A DNA stretch of 64,000 bases, from assembly GCA_005239165.1 (NCBI GenBank), contig RAPG01000001.1:186001-250000 (forward strand). The letters run 5' to 3'. Made by a program: the position numbers and the translations under genes. Positions within the stretch are counted from its first letter, which is position 1. Every line of letters begins with the position of its first letter. The notes under the pieces were generated by a model. That model ran no database searches, was not told the origin of the DNA, and was given only the letters and a program-made list of their open reading frames with translations. Below are positions 47,766 to 57,905 of the stretch, one piece after another. This DNA comes from Allopusillimonas ginsengisoli (GTDB lineage Bacteria; Pseudomonadota; Gammaproteobacteria; Burkholderiales; Burkholderiaceae_B).

Positions 47766-50700
47766 CTATTGCGCAGGCAGGCTCGCGTGCAGTTCTTGCA
47801 GCGAGTACACCTTGAGCCCGTCGCCATCGCGCAGGTATTGCAAGCCTTCTACGGCGGCACGCGCCCCTGCAATGGTGGTGAAGTAGGTAACACCAGCCGC
47901 CAGCGCATTAGTGCGGATGGCGCGTGAGTCGGCGATGGCATTTCGACGTTCTTCAACCGTGTTGATGATAATGGCGATTTCACGGTTTTTGATCATGTCG
48001 ACGATATGCGGTCTCCCTTCAGTAACCTTGTTGACCATCTGCACATCAAGACCTGCTTCCTGAATAGCCGCCGCTGTACCACGTGTGGCGACTATTTTGA
48101 AACCAAGGCTAATAAGCCCGCGCGCGATCTCGACAGCTTTGGGTTTGTCTTGCCCGCGAACACTGACAAACGCTGTACCCGTCTCGGGTAACCAGGCACT
48201 GGCTGCAATCTGTGACTTAACGAAGGCCTCACCAAAGCTTTCGCCCACACCCATGACTTCGCCCGTGGATTTCATTTCGGGGCCAAGTATGGAATCAACC
48301 CCCGGAAACTTGACGAAGGGGAACACCGCCTCTTTGACCGAGAAGTAAGCAGGAACGATTTCGCGGTGTATGCCTTGCTGGGCCAACGATTTACCCGCCA
48401 TCACGCGTGCTGCAATCTTGGCCAGTTGAAGACCGGTGGCTTTAGAAACGAATGGTACGGTTCGCGAGGCTCGCGGATTGACTTCCAGTACATAGACATC
48501 GCCATTCTGTATGGCAAACTGTACGTTCATCAGGCCTTTTACATTGAGCGCGCGCGCCATAACCGTTGTCTGGCGCTTGATTTCTGCAACGGTTTCATCT
48601 GACAAAGAATACGGCGGCAGACTGCATGCCGAGTCACCCGAGTGAACACCGGCCTGTTCGATGTGCTCCATGACGCCACCAATAAAGACGGTCTCGCCGT
48701 CGCTGATGCAGTCGACATCGACCTCAGTGGCGTTGTTCAGAAAGTGGTCTAGCAGCACAGGCGAATCATTGCTGACCTTGACGGCCTCGCGCATATAACG
48801 CTCGAGATCTTGCTGCTCGTGCACGATCTCCATGGCGCGACCACCCAGCACGTAGCTGGGGCGAACCACGAGCGGGTAGCCAATTTCGGCAGCCAGGGCC
48901 AGTGCCTCACCTTCGGTGCGGGCCGTACGGTTGGCCGGCTGACGCAGACCCAGCTTGCTAAGCAGCTTCTGGAAACGCTCGCGGTCTTCGGCGATGTCGA
49001 TGGACTCGGGGCTGGTGCCGATAATGGGTACACCGTTGGCCTCAAGCGCACGTGCCAGTTTGAGCGGCGTTTGCCCGCCATATTGCACGATCATGCCCAC
49101 CGGGTTTTCTTTGTGTACGATTTCGAGCACGTCTTCAAGCGTGAGCGGCTCAAAATAAAGGCGGTCAGAGGTATCGTAATCAGTGGAAACCGTTTCGGGG
49201 TTGCAGTTGACCATGATGGTTTCATAGCCATCTTCGCTCAGGGCCAGCGCGGCATGCACGCAGCAGTAGTCAAACTCAATGCCTTGCCCGATGCGGTTAG
49301 GCCCGCCACCCAGCACGATGATTTTTTTGCGGTCGGTAGGCAGAGCCTCACACTCGTCTTCGTACGTAGAGTACATATAAGCCGTCTGTGTGGGAAACTC
49401 TGCGGCGCAGGTGTCAACACGCTTGTAGACCGGTCGCACGCCAAGCTGGTGGCGCAGCTTGCGCACCTCAGACTCGACAGTATCCAGCAGAAATGCAAGG
49501 CGACGGTCAGAAAAGCCACGACGCTTAAGCTGCCATAGCGTTTCGAAGTCAAGTTCGGCCAGCGTGCGCTGCTCAAGCGCCAGCTCGATATCAACAATTT
49601 CTTTGATCTGGGCGAGGAACCAGGGATCGATACTGGTCAGGCCGTGTACTTCATCGAGGCTGAAACCCTGGGCAAACGCATCGCCCACGTACCAGATACG
49701 CTCAGGACCGGGCTCACCCAGCTCAATCTGCAGCTTTTCGCGATCAGTGGTTTTCTGGTTGAGGCCATCGACATCGACTTCGAGCCCGCGCAAGGCCTTC
49801 TGGAAGGATTCCTGGAAGGTACGACCTATGGCCATGACCTCACCCACAGACTTCATCTGTGTGGTGAGGCGCGAATCGGCCTGCGGGAATTTTTCGAAAG
49901 CGAAACGCGGCACCTTGGTGACCACGTAGTCGATGGCTGGCTCGAACGAGGCCGGCGTGGCGCCGCCCGTGATTTCGTTTTGCAGCTCATCCAGCGTATA
50001 ACCCACGGCCAGACACGCAGCAACCTTGGCAATGGGAAAGCCGGTGGCCTTGGAAGCCAGCGCCGAAGAGCGCGAGACACGCGGGTTCATTTCAATGACG
50101 ATCATGCGGCCATTGGCAGGGTTGACGGCGAACTGCACATTGGAGCCGCCGGTATCTACCCCGATTTCACGCAGCACCGCAATGGATGCGTTGCGCATGA
50201 CTTGATACTCTTTGTCAGTAAGCGTTTGCGCCGGTGCGACAGTTATGGAGTCGCCCGTGTGCACACCCATGGGGTCAAGGTTTTCTATGGAGCAGACAAT
50301 AATGCAATTGTCGACACAATCGCGTATGACCTCCATTTCGAACTCTTTCCAGCCCAGCAGCGACTCTTCGATAAGCAGCTCTTTGGTGGGCGAGGCCTCA
50401 AGGCCGCGCCGGCAAATGGTTTCGAATTCTTCGGCGTTGTAGGCGATGCCGCCACCGGTGCCGCCCAGGGTAAAACTGGGTCGGATAACCACCGGAAAAC
50501 CTGCACTGCCGACCTGTACAGCGATATCGCGCTGAACTTCCCAGGCCTCGTCCATGTTGTGCGCCACACCCGATTTGGCAGATTCAAGGCCAATACTGTT
50601 CATCGCCTCTTTGAATTTTTGCCTGTCTTCGGCTTTTTCGATGGCGTGCTCGTTGGCGCCGATGAGTTCTACCCCATACTTGGCCAGAACCCCATGATGA

Positions 50701-51008
50701 ACGAGATCTAGCGCGCAGTTAAGCCCCGTCTGCCCACCCATGGTGGGCAGCAGCGCGTCAGGGCGTTCACGCTCGATGATTTTTTCAACCGCCTGCCAGG
50801 TTACGGGTTCGATGTAGGTAACATCGGCCGTTGCCGGGTCGGTCATGATGGTGGCGGGGTTGCTGTTGACCAGTATGGTACGAAAGCCGTCAGCCTTAAG
50901 GGCCTTGCACGCCTGCGCGCCTGAGTAATCGAATTCGCAGGCCTGCCCGATGACAATAGGGCCCGCGCCAATGATGAGAATGCTTTGTATGTCTGTACGC
51001 TTTGGCAT
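47766..51008 (-). CDS. carB: Carbamoyl-phosphate synthase large subunit
   Basis: Makes carbamoyl phosphate from bicarbonate, ATP and ammonia for pyrimidines and arginine. 1080 residues, full length. Two homologous ATP-grasp halves are clear ([19 protein letters not shown] near the start and [17 protein letters not shown] near residue 565), joined by an oligomerisation domain, and closed by the allosteric MGS-like domain (residues about 940-1080). Follows carA by nine bases and precedes an SDR gene by 10. Confidence 0.98.
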   Translation of the reverse strand: MPKRTDIQSILIIGAGPIVIGQACEFDYSGAQACKALKADGFRTILVNSNPATIMTDPATADVTYIEPVTWQAVEKIIERERPDALLPTMGGQTGLNCALDLVHHGVLAKYGVELIGANEHAIEKAEDRQKFKEAMNSIGLESAKSGVAHNMDEAWEVQRDIAVQVGSAGFPVVIRPSFTLGGTGGGIAYNAEEFETICRRGLEASPTKELLIEESLLGWKEFEMEVIRDCVDNCIIVCSIENLDPMGVHTGDSITVAPAQTLTDKEYQVMRNASIAVLREIGVDTGGSNVQFAVNPANGRMIVIEMNPRVSRSSALASKATGFPIAKVAACLAVGYTLDELQNEITGGATPASFEPAIDYVVTKVPRFAFEKFPQADSRLTTQMKSVGEVMAIGRTFQESFQKALRGLEVDVDGLNQKTTDREKLQIELGEPGPERIWYVGDAFAQGFSLDEVHGLTSIDPWFLAQIKEIVDIELALEQRTLAELDFETLWQLKRRGFSDRRLAFLLDTVESEVRKLRHQLGVRPVYKRVDTCAAEFPTQTAYMYSTYEDECEALPTDRKKIIVLGGGPNRIGQGIEFDYCCVHAALALSEDGYETIMVNCNPETVSTDYDTSDRLYFEPLTLEDVLEIVHKENPVGMIVQYGGQTPLKLARALEANGVPIIGTSPESIDIAEDRERFQKLLSKLGLRQPANRTARTEGEALALAAEIGYPLVVRPSYVLGGRAMEIVHEQQDLERYMREAVKVSNDSPVLLDHFLNNATEVDVDCISDGETVFIGGVMEHIEQAGVHSGDSACSLPPYSLSDETVAEIKRQTTVMARALNVKGLMNVQFAIQNGDVYVLEVNPRASRTVPFVSKATGLQLAKIAARVMAGKSLAQQGIHREIVPAYFSVKEAVFPFVKFPGVDSILGPEMKSTGEVMGVGESFGEAFVKSQIAASAWLPETGTAFVSVRGQDKPKAVEIARGLISLGFKIVATRGTAAAIQEAGLDVQMVNKVTEGRPHIVDMIKNREIAIIINTVEERRNAIADSRAIRTNALAAGVTYFTTIAGARAAVEGLQYLRDGDGLKVYSLQELHASLPAQ

Positions 51009-51017
51009 ATTGATAAA

Positions 51018-52172
51018 TTATTTTTGACCGGCCATAAGGCTGATGAATTTGTCGAAGAGCACCACAATGTCGTGCGGCCCGGGGCTGGCTTCAGGATGGC
51101 CCTGAAAACAAAAGGCAGGCGCATCGGTAAGCTCAAAACCCTGCAACGTTCCGTCAAACAGGGAGCGGTGCGTAACACGCACATTGGCCGGAAGCGTATC
51201 GGGGTCGACATTGAAGCCGTGATTTTGGCTGGTAATAAACACTTTGCCGGTTTCAAGATCTTGTACCGGGTGGTTGGCGCCATGATGGCCGGTTTTCATT
51301 TTGACGGTTTTGCCCTGCAGCCCCAGACCGAGAATCTGCTGCCCAAGGCAAATGCCAAACAACGGAATTTTGCGTTCAATGGCAACCTTGCAGGCCGCAA
51401 TGGCATAGTCGCAAGGCTCGGGGTCGCCCGGACCATTGGAAAGAAACAGACCATCGGGGTTAAGCGCGAACACCTCATCGACCGGTGTTTGTGCTGGCAC
51501 CACGGTGACACGACAGCCACGGTCGGCCAGCAGACGCAGAATATTGGTTTTGACGCCATAATCGTAGGCAACAACATGGTACTTGGCCTTTTCGAGGCTG
51601 TTAAAGCCCTTGCCCAGCTCCCATGTGCCTTCGTTCCAGGTTTTGTTTTGGGTAGTGGAAACGACTTTGGCCAGATCTTGCCCCGACATGCCCTGAAAAT
51701 TACGGGCGAGCTCCAGCGCGCGATCTATATCATCACCCACCAGAATGCAGGCGCCCTGCGCCCCGCCATCACGCAGTATGCGCGTGAGTTTGCGGGTGTC
51801 GACGTCGGATATGGCAACGACGCCTTCGGCCTTCAGGTAGTCAGGCAACGACTGGGTGGCACGAAAATTTGATACCCGCTGCGGACAGTCTCGTACGACC
51901 AGGCCAGCAGCGTGCACCTGCGAAGACTCGACGTCTTCTTCGTTAACGCCGGTGTTACCGATATGTGGATAGGTGAATGTGACGATCTGGCCGTTGTAAC
52001 TGGGATCTGTCAAGATCTCCTGGTAGCCAGTCATGGCGGTATTAAAGACGATCTCTGCGACGCAATAACCATCGGCGCCTATAGAGACACCCTTGAAGAT
52101 GGTACCGTCTGCCAAGGCAAGAATCGCTGAGGGAGGCCTGTTGGGCTCCTCTGAAAAAATAGACGGCAGCAC
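51018..52172 (-). CDS. carA: Carbamoyl-phosphate synthase small subunit
   Basis: Glutamine amidotransferase subunit that supplies ammonia to CarB. 384 residues. The N-terminal domain begins [13 protein letters not shown]; the class I amidotransferase domain has the nucleophile in [12 protein letters not shown] and the histidine-glutamate pair in [11 protein letters not shown]. The start is a GTG at 52172 with GGGG six bases upstream, matching family length; the open frame continues to 52301 through the leader and is not coding by homology. Operon carA-carB-SDR. Confidence 0.96.
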   Translation of the reverse strand: MLPSIFSEEPNRPPSAILALADGTIFKGVSIGADGYCVAEIVFNTAMTGYQEILTDPSYNGQIVTFTYPHIGNTGVNEEDVESSQVHAAGLVVRDCPQRVSNFRATQSLPDYLKAEGVVAISDVDTRKLTRILRDGGAQGACILVGDDIDRALELARNFQGMSGQDLAKVVSTTQNKTWNEGTWELGKGFNSLEKAKYHVVAYDYGVKTNILRLLADRGCRVTVVPAQTPVDEVFALNPDGLFLSNGPGDPEPCDYAIAACKVAIERKIPLFGICLGQQILGLGLQGKTVKMKTGHHGANHPVQDLETGKVFITSQNHGFNVDPDTLPANVRVTHRSLFDGTLQGFELTDAPAFCFQGHPEASPGPHDIVVLFDKFISLMAGQK

Positions 52173-52199
52173 TGTAAACCCCGGTTTGAAAGTGATTTT

Positions 52200-52217
52200 C
52201 GCCGTCGATCGACGGCG
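52200..52217. promoter_or_regulatory. Perfect 18-bp palindrome in the carA leader
   Basis: CGCCGTCGATCGACGGCG is a perfect palindrome 28 bases upstream of the carA GTG. It could be an operator or an RNA hairpin affecting translation. No matching regulator was recognised. Confidence 0.5.
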
Positions 52218-52334
52218 CCTGGTAGCCACTATTCGGGAGCGCGCGAAACGCCAGACCCAAAATTGCCGCGCCGCGCCTGCCCCTCGCAGGGCCTGGCGCA
52301 CGCAGCGGCGCGTGGTCAGTAATTAAACCTTCTG

Positions 52335-52340
52335 ATTATA
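52335..52340 (-). promoter_or_regulatory. Putative carA -10 element
   Basis: On the reverse strand a perfect TATAAT lies about 165 bases upstream of the carA start, implying a leader of about 155 bases that includes the 18-bp palindrome. The -35 region is poor (TTTAAG at 17 bases). Confidence 0.45.
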
Positions 52341-52469
52341 CATTGAGTAGGCCCATGCTTAAAAATAGCCGCGGCCAGTTTGTACTGAATATATGAAGCC
52401 CCAGGCAAAATCGTCTACAGTTACTTTATATTCCTCAACCGCATTTTTCTATCCAGAACCATCCGTATT

Positions 52470-53429
52470 ATGCCAACTCAACTCGAAACCCTGCGCACTT
52501 ACACCACCGTTGTCGCCGACACGGGCGATTTCGATGTCATGCGTAAACACCAACCTACCGATGCCACCACCAACCCTTCGCTCATCCTGAAGGCGGTGCA
52601 CGACAAGAGCAATAAATACCTGCTTGACCGCATCATCAATGACTACCGCAACGCCCCCTTAAGCGAAACGGCCAGCCAGCTGCTTGTGGCCTTTGGCCAC
52701 GAAATCCTGCAAATCATTCCGGGCCGGGTTTCCACCGAGGTTGACGCAAGGTTGTCATTTGACACGCAGGCAAGCATAGAGCGCGCACGTCAGATCATCG
52801 CCATGTACGAAAAAGTGGGTATTGAGCGTGAGCGTGTGCTGATCAAGCTGGCTTCAACCTGGGAAGGCATACAGGCGGCCAAGGTACTGCAGGCCGAAGG
52901 CATACGCTGCAACATGACGCTCATGTTCAGTCTGGCCCAGGCAGTGGCAAGCGCCCAGGCCAAGGCACAGCTGATTTCACCGTTTGTAGGCCGTATTTAT
53001 GACTGGTACAAGAAAGACGCCGGCGACACGTGGAACGAACAGGAGCGCAGCGGCGCCAATGACCCGGGCGTGCAATCGGTGGTCAGCATCTTTAATTACT
53101 ACAAGGCTTACGACATCGACACCGAAATCATGGGTGCCAGTTTCCGTAATATTGGCCAGATTCGCGCACTGGCCGGGTGCGATCTGCTCACCATCAGCCC
53201 CGATCTTCTCGATGAGCTGGCTGCTTGCGACCAGCCATTGGCACGCCAGCTCGATGCGGCAGACGCCAAAGAAAATGCACCGGCATGGATAGCCGCCAAT
53301 GAAGTCGTGTTTCGTACCGAGCTAAATCAAGACGCCATGGCCACCGAGAAACTGGCCGAAGGCATACGCAAGTTTGCCGCTGATGCCGTGGCCCTGGACG
53401 AAATCATTGCCAAGGCTCGGGCACAGTAA
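52470..53429 (+). CDS. tal: Transaldolase (TalB type)
   Basis: Transfers a dihydroxyacetone unit in the non-oxidative pentose phosphate pathway. 319 residues, full length. Marks: [15 protein letters not shown] near the start, the Schiff-base lysine in [13 protein letters not shown] (about residue 132), [12 protein letters not shown] and [14 protein letters not shown]. Divergent from carA. A hairpin with T-rich tail follows at 53516. Confidence 0.97.
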   Translation: MPTQLETLRTYTTVVADTGDFDVMRKHQPTDATTNPSLILKAVHDKSNKYLLDRIINDYRNAPLSETASQLLVAFGHEILQIIPGRVSTEVDARLSFDTQASIERARQIIAMYEKVGIERERVLIKLASTWEGIQAAKVLQAEGIRCNMTLMFSLAQAVASAQAKAQLISPFVGRIYDWYKKDAGDTWNEQERSGANDPGVQSVVSIFNYYKAYDIDTEIMGASFRNIGQIRALAGCDLLTISPDLLDELAACDQPLARQLDAADAKENAPAWIAANEVVFRTELNQDAMATEKLAEGIRKFAADAVALDEIIAKARAQ

Positions 53430-53515
53430 GACACCAAAAGAGGCCCCCATCTCGAAGGCCGACGTGCACAAAACAGCCTATGCACGCTGAACTGGCCTAT
53501 TAATTTTGGACGATC

Positions 53516-53568
53516 GGGCTGGCAGGGCTGCGTCCTGTTTTGCACAGGGCCCAGCCCTTTTGGTTTTT
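53516..53568 (+). terminator. Terminator downstream of tal
   Basis: GGGCTGG and CCAGCCC pair around an inner CAGGG/CCTG-type stem, followed by TTTTGGTTTTT. Placed 87 bases after the tal stop. Confidence 0.65.
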
Positions 53569-53707
53569 GCCTGGCCTGATCGTAATGAGAGCAGTAGATA
53601 TAGCGTCAGCGGCACGCCTGGAGTTGTTCAAAGCGGATGCACCGTCTGGGTTAAAAAAAACCAGACGTCGAGGTTGCGTACACGCTATTCATTAACCGAC
53701 CATGCGC

Positions 53708-53905
53708 GTGCTGTCTACTATGGGCGTGCTACTGACTATGGCTGTAGTACCTACTATGGCTGTAGTACCTACTATGGCTGTGCTACTGACTATGGCTGTG
53801 CTACTGACTATGGCTGTGCTACTGACTATGGCTGTGCTACTGACTATGGCTGCGCTACCTACTATGGCTGTGCTACCTACTATGGGCGTACTGCCTCTTG
53901 CCAGG
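53708..53905. repeat. 18-bp tandem repeat, ten copies plus a degenerate eleventh
   Basis: Ten head-to-tail 18-bp units fill 53708-53887, consensus GTGCTACTGACTATGGCT; units 5-8 are identical, units 3-4 share GTAGTACCTAC, and outer units have drifted. An eleventh, degenerate unit leads towards the permease stop at 53926. The identical centre with diverged edges is the usual pattern of a recently expanding variable-number repeat. Confidence 0.9.
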
Positions 53906-53925
53906 GGTGTGCTGCCGGCTTTACC

Positions 53926-54720
53926 TTACATCTTCTCGGTATCGCCGGTTTTTGGACGCCAGGCCAAAAAGCGTTCTTCGGCCAGTGTGACTATGCCATC
54001 CAGCACCAGGGCAAACACCGTCAGTACAACAATGCCAGCAAACACCGTGTTCACGTCCAGCGTGCCCTCGGCTTGCAAAATCAGGTAGCCCACACCAGCG
54101 GCAGAACCAAGATACTCACCCACTACAGCTCCGACGAACGCCAGACCGACAGAAGTATGCAAACTAGAGAACACCCAGCTCGTGGCTGACGGTAAATACA
54201 CATAGCGCAGCAACTGATTGCGGCTGGCGCCCAGCATGCGGGCGTTGTCGAGTAAGGTAGAACTGACTTCGCGCACACCTTGGTAAACGTTGAAAAACAC
54301 AATAAAGAACACCAGCGTGACAGCCAACGCCACCTTGGACCAGATACCCAGACCAAACCACATGCCAAAAATAGGGGCAAGAATGACGCGGGGCATGGAA
54401 TTGGCGGCCGTAATATAAGGGTCAAGCAATGCACTGGCGCCACGAGAAAGCCCCAGCCACAGACCAAATGCCAGACCGCCTATCGTGCCTATGGCAAAAG
54501 CCAGCAAGGTTTCGCTCAGGGTTATGCCGAGATGGCGGTATATGTTGGCATCAGTGATAAACCAGACCCAGATGACTTTGGCCACTTCGACCGGCTGGCC
54601 AAAGAAAAATGCAAAATTCCGGTCGCGCGAGGCAATGTGCCAGGCACCCAGCACAATGACCAGCAACAAAATTTGCCAGAACCGTAGCCACAGCTTGCGG
54701 TGTTGAGTAGAGGTAGACAT
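53926..54720 (-). CDS. ABC transporter permease, sulfonate/nitrate/taurine type (SsuC/TauC-like)
   Basis: Inner-membrane subunit of 264 residues with about six helices. The coupling region ARMLGASRNQLLRYVYLPSATSW and the NSMPRVILAPIFGMWFGLG stretch define this family. It follows its ATPase by a few bases; order in the operon is receptor, ATPase, permease. Substrate unknown: sulfonate, nitrate/cyanate, pyrimidine precursor or riboflavin have all been seen in this family. Confidence 0.9.
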   Translation of the reverse strand: MSTSTQHRKLWLRFWQILLLVIVLGAWHIASRDRNFAFFFGQPVEVAKVIWVWFITDANIYRHLGITLSETLLAFAIGTIGGLAFGLWLGLSRGASALLDPYITAANSMPRVILAPIFGMWFGLGIWSKVALAVTLVFFIVFFNVYQGVREVSSTLLDNARMLGASRNQLLRYVYLPSATSWVFSSLHTSVGLAFVGAVVGEYLGSAAGVGYLILQAEGTLDVNTVFAGIVVLTVFALVLDGIVTLAEERFLAWRPKTGDTEKM

Positions 54721-54723
54721 CAG

Positions 54724-55533
54724 TCAGGCCCGCTTTTGTTGGGCATAGCCCTTGAGCACTTCTTCGCGCAGCACGTCCCAGATGGCTTTGTGCAGTTCAA
54801 CGAAACGCGAGTTGGTGCGAACTTCAGCCACGTCACGCGGCCGGGGGAGATCAATGTCGAACTCGCCGATGGGGTGCGTGCCCGGCCCCGCCGACAACAC
54901 CACAACGCGATCACTCATGGCAATGGCTTCGTCGAGGTCGTGGGTAATGAACAGCACCGCCTTACGGCTGGCCATCCAGATTTCAAGCACTTCGTTTTCC
55001 ATCAACTGCCGGGTCTGAACATCAAGCGCAGAAAAAGGCTCATCCATAAGAATGATGTCAGGATCACGGATCAGGGTTTGAGCCAGCATCGCACGCTTGC
55101 GCATGCCGCCCGACATCTGGTGCGGGTAACGGTCTTCAAACCCGCCCAGGCCAACGCGGCGCATCCATTCGCGCCCACGCTGTTCGGCCTGGTCTGCCGC
55201 CACGCCGGCGAACTGCAGGCCGGCCGTGACATTGCTTAGCGCACTGCGCCAGGGCATTAGTGCCTCGCCCTGAAACATATAGCCCGCGCGGTGATTAACG
55301 CCTTGCAAAGGCTTGCCGAAGACCCGCACCTGCCCCGACGTGGGCGCGAGCAAACCCGCGCCCACGTTCAGCAACGTAGACTTGCCACAGCCGGTCGGGC
55401 CGACGACGGAGACAAACTCGCCGGGCTGAACATGAATAGTCGCCTGGCTGACGGCAACGTAGCGGTTTCCAGCGCCATCATTCGACGCAAACGTGCAGGT
55501 AATGTCGTCCAGCGAAAGTGCAGCATCAGCCAT
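54724..55533 (-). CDS. ABC transporter ATPase, sulfonate/nitrate/taurine type
   Basis: A 269-residue ATPase with Walker A GPTGCGKST, signature MSGGMRKRA, Walker B DIILMDEPFSALD and H-loop FITHDLDEAIAM. Its start overlaps the receptor gene by eight bases, so the two are coupled. Three bases separate its stop from the permease start. Confidence 0.92.
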   Translation of the reverse strand: MADAALSLDDITCTFASNDGAGNRYVAVSQATIHVQPGEFVSVVGPTGCGKSTLLNVGAGLLAPTSGQVRVFGKPLQGVNHRAGYMFQGEALMPWRSALSNVTAGLQFAGVAADQAEQRGREWMRRVGLGGFEDRYPHQMSGGMRKRAMLAQTLIRDPDIILMDEPFSALDVQTRQLMENEVLEIWMASRKAVLFITHDLDEAIAMSDRVVVLSAGPGTHPIGEFDIDLPRPRDVAEVRTNSRFVELHKAIWDVLREEVLKGYAQQKRA

Positions 55534-56566
55534 TGGGGTACTTCTGGTTGGCCTTGATCACGAAATCGTTGGTCCACACTTTCGAAATATCGATTTTGCT
55601 GGCGTCTAACTTGGCATCGAAGGCGGCCAGCGCCTTGAGCGCCGTGGCCGGGCCGTCTTCAGGCACCATACCGTCAGGTGACAAAGCCTCTTTGTTGCTT
55701 GCCAGCGCCCGTTTGTACAGATCAGGGTCGCCCAGCAAATAGCCCTCGGGCACCACTTTTGCAATGTCGTCGGGTGTAGCCGCGTGAATCCATTGGTCTG
55801 CACGAACAATGGCATTGGCCAGCGCCTGCGTGGTATTGGGGTTGGCGTCGATAAATGATTGCGAGGTATACAGACAACCCGAGGGCATGTTGCCGCCAAA
55901 AATTTCTTTGGTTACGGCGAGTGTGCGTGTGTCGGCGATGATTTTGATAGCATCTTCTTTCTGCAGCGTCGCAATGACGGGATCCAGATTGGCAATGGCA
56001 TCAATCTGCCCCGAGCGCATGGCCGTGATGGCACCCGCCCCGCCCCCTACACCAATAAACGAAACATCAGAAGGCTTGAGCCCATGTTTGGCCAGGAAAA
56101 AACTAACCATCATATTGGTTGACGAACCCGGTGCCGTAACGCCGATTTTTTTGCCTTTGAGGTCTTCGGGCGATTTGTAGTCTGGCATGGTTTTGTTGGA
56201 AACTGCCAGCACAATCATGGGCGCCCGGCCTTGTTGTGCAAAGGTGCGATAAAACTGGCCTTTGGACTGCAACGAGATTGTGTGCTCAAAAGCGCCCGAC
56301 ACCACATCAGCACTGCCGCCCACGACGGCCTGCAGCGCTTTGGAACCGCCGGCAAAGTCTACAACCTGAACCTTAAGCCCTTCATCTTTGAAATACCCTT
56401 TCAGATTGGCAATGGACAAAGGCAGGTAGTAAATGAGCCCCTGCCCACCCACAGCAATGTTGACGTCTTTTTTTTCTAGCTTCTGGGCCAGAGCTAGCCT
56501 GGGAGCAAGTGTTGTGGCACCCGCTACGCCTGCCAGCTTGAGCAGTTCACGCCGTGATAGTGTCAT
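55526..56566 (-). CDS. NMT1/SsuA-like substrate-binding protein with a Tat-type signal
   Basis: Periplasmic receptor of about 346 residues. The ATG at 56566 has AGGAG six bases upstream and opens a twin-arginine-like signal, SRRELLKLAGVAGATTLAPR. The core GLIYYLPLSIANLKGYFKDE and FAGGSKALQAVVGGSADVV are typical of NitT/TauT-family receptors. In-frame extension to 56641 lacks a ribosome-binding site. First gene of the three-gene operon. Confidence 0.9.
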   Translation of the reverse strand: MTLSRRELLKLAGVAGATTLAPRLALAQKLEKKDVNIAVGGQGLIYYLPLSIANLKGYFKDEGLKVQVVDFAGGSKALQAVVGGSADVVSGAFEHTISLQSKGQFYRTFAQQGRAPMIVLAVSNKTMPDYKSPEDLKGKKIGVTAPGSSTNMMVSFFLAKHGLKPSDVSFIGVGGGAGAITAMRSGQIDAIANLDPVIATLQKEDAIKIIADTRTLAVTKEIFGGNMPSGCLYTSQSFIDANPNTTQALANAIVRADQWIHAATPDDIAKVVPEGYLLGDPDLYKRALASNKEALSPDGMVPEDGPATALKALAAFDAKLDASKIDISKVWTNDFVIKANQKYPNG

Positions 56567-56895
56567 GATGGTCTCCTGATTGTTGTTTTCTGGAAGGGGG
56601 GCTGGCCATTTCATAGTAATAAAAACGCCTTGCCCGCCCATTTGGGCTTTTACCGCCTGCCCCTACGCCAACCGTCTGCTGCGCGAGAGAAAGCCAGACA
56701 GCAAGAAGCCCGATTGCAAGGGCACACTGCCGTGGTTGCCATCCTGCCTGACTTCAGCATTTGACGGCGCACCGAATTGCATCGTAAGCGAATTTATTGT
56801 GCAGCAGCAACTACCCTGTTACTCCAAAAGGCTATCGCAGGGCTCGCAATGCTTGCTTCTGCTTTAAACGGCGGCGCTTGTCACAGCACAGCAGA
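56567..56895. other. Gene-free interval upstream of the NitT/TauT-type operon
   Basis: A 329-base gap between recR and the receptor gene, both on the reverse strand. It should hold the promoter of the transport operon. No convincing gene, repeat, or terminator was seen; a weak GCCC/GGGC hairpin with TTTT lies near 56639-56654 on the forward strand. Confidence 0.6.
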
Positions 56896-57504
56896 TCAGG
56901 TGTTGCGCCGTTCCATCAGTGCCCAGGCAATAGTGCCCGCGTCAACATATTCAAGCTCGCTGCCGGCGGGTACGCCGCGCGCCAGACGGGTAACATTCAG
57001 ACCGCGCTCGCGCAATAGCTCAGAAAGATAATGAGCAGTGGTCTCACCTTCGGCGGTAAAGTTGGTGGCCAGAATAACTTCGTTAACCACCCCATCGCAG
57101 GCGCGCGCAAGCAGCCGGTCAAACTGCAGCTCAGTGGGGCCTACCCCCTCGAGCGGGGCCAGGCGCCCCATGAGCACGTAGTAAAGCCCCCGGTAACCGT
57201 GACTGGATTCAATCATATTCTGGTCTGCCGGTGTTTCGACAATGCACAGAATTGACTGGTCACGCTTGGGATTAAGGCACGTGGCGCAGACCTCGTCTTC
57301 AGTGAAGCCATTGCAGCGCACACAATGACGCAGCCCAGTTACCGCACTCGCCAGTGCCCGGCTAAGCCGCTCGGCACCTTGCGGATTATGCTGCAGCAGG
57401 TGGTAAGCCATGCGCCGCGCTGAGCGTACACCCACCCCTGGCAGGCAGCGCAGCGACTCAATGAGCGACTTGAGTGGCTCAGGTTCAGGCAGAGGTGTAC
57501 TCAC
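56896..57504 (-). CDS. recR: Recombination mediator RecR
   Basis: Works with RecF and RecO to load RecA at gaps. 202 residues. The helix-hairpin-helix [17 protein letters not shown], the four-cysteine zinc finger [16 protein letters not shown], and the Toprim segment [15 protein letters not shown] with [12 protein letters not shown] are all present. Follows ybaB by seven bases in the standard dnaX-ybaB-recR order. Confidence 0.97.
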   Translation of the reverse strand: MSTPLPEPEPLKSLIESLRCLPGVGVRSARRMAYHLLQHNPQGAERLSRALASAVTGLRHCVRCNGFTEDEVCATCLNPKRDQSILCIVETPADQNMIESSHGYRGLYYVLMGRLAPLEGVGPTELQFDRLLARACDGVVNEVILATNFTAEGETTAHYLSELLRERGLNVTRLARGVPAGSELEYVDAGTIAWALMERRNT

Positions 57505-57511
57505 GGCAGCG

Positions 57512-57838
57512 TCAGAACGGCAGTTTCATCCCGGGAGGCAAAGGCATGCCTGCCGTGATTGACGACATTTTCTCTTGAGAGGTGGCTTCAGCCCTGCGCA
57601 GTGCGTCATTGAACGCAGCGGCGACCAGGTCTTCAAGCATGTCTTTGTCATCAGCAAGCAGCGATGGGTCGATGGTGACACGTCTGACGTCATTGCGACA
57701 CGTCATGGACACTTTCACCAGGCCACCACCGGAGGCGCCTTCAACCACAATTTCGGCAAGCGCCTCTTGCGCCTTCTTCATGTTTTCTTGCATTTCCTGC
57801 GCCTGGCGCATCAAACCAGCGATCTGGCCTTTCATCAT
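57512..57838 (-). CDS. ybaB: YbaB/EbfC family nucleoid-associated protein
   Basis: A 108-residue DNA-binding protein of the YbaB/EbfC family, with the characteristic [20 protein letters not shown] helix and a C-terminal helix ending [11 protein letters not shown]. The usual dnaX-ybaB-recR neighbours support the call. Confidence 0.95.
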   Translation of the reverse strand: MMKGQIAGLMRQAQEMQENMKKAQEALAEIVVEGASGGGLVKVSMTCRNDVRRVTIDPSLLADDKDMLEDLVAAAFNDALRRAEATSQEKMSSITAGMPLPPGMKLPF

Positions 57839-57905
57839 GATAAGAATTCCTAAAAAACAATTGAAAACGGTGAGAATCTGGAACTGAAAAAAACCTGTAC
57901 AGCGA

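Larger units (their letters stand above)
53430..53925. other. Convergent gap between tal and the ABC permease: terminator plus 18-bp repeats
   Basis: This 496-base gap contains the tal terminator (53516-53568), a CGTCTGG/CCAGACG hairpin with an A8 loop (about 53644-53670) and the 18-bp tandem array (53708-53905). Open frames through the repeat exist because the unit is a multiple of three; they run into the permease gene on the opposite strand and show no family match. Confidence 0.75.

Noticed and set aside
49644-50711. A 355-codon open frame on the forward strand
   Set aside because: Antisense to carB and without recognisable domains.
53708-53905. CRISPR-like array
   Set aside because: Units are 18 bp head to tail with no spacers and no cas genes nearby.
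53506-54189. Open frames with six-residue repeats (VLLTMA or YYGCAT-like) across the 18-bp array
   Set aside because: They are open only because the unit is 18 bases without stops, and they run about 260 bases into the permease gene on the other strand.
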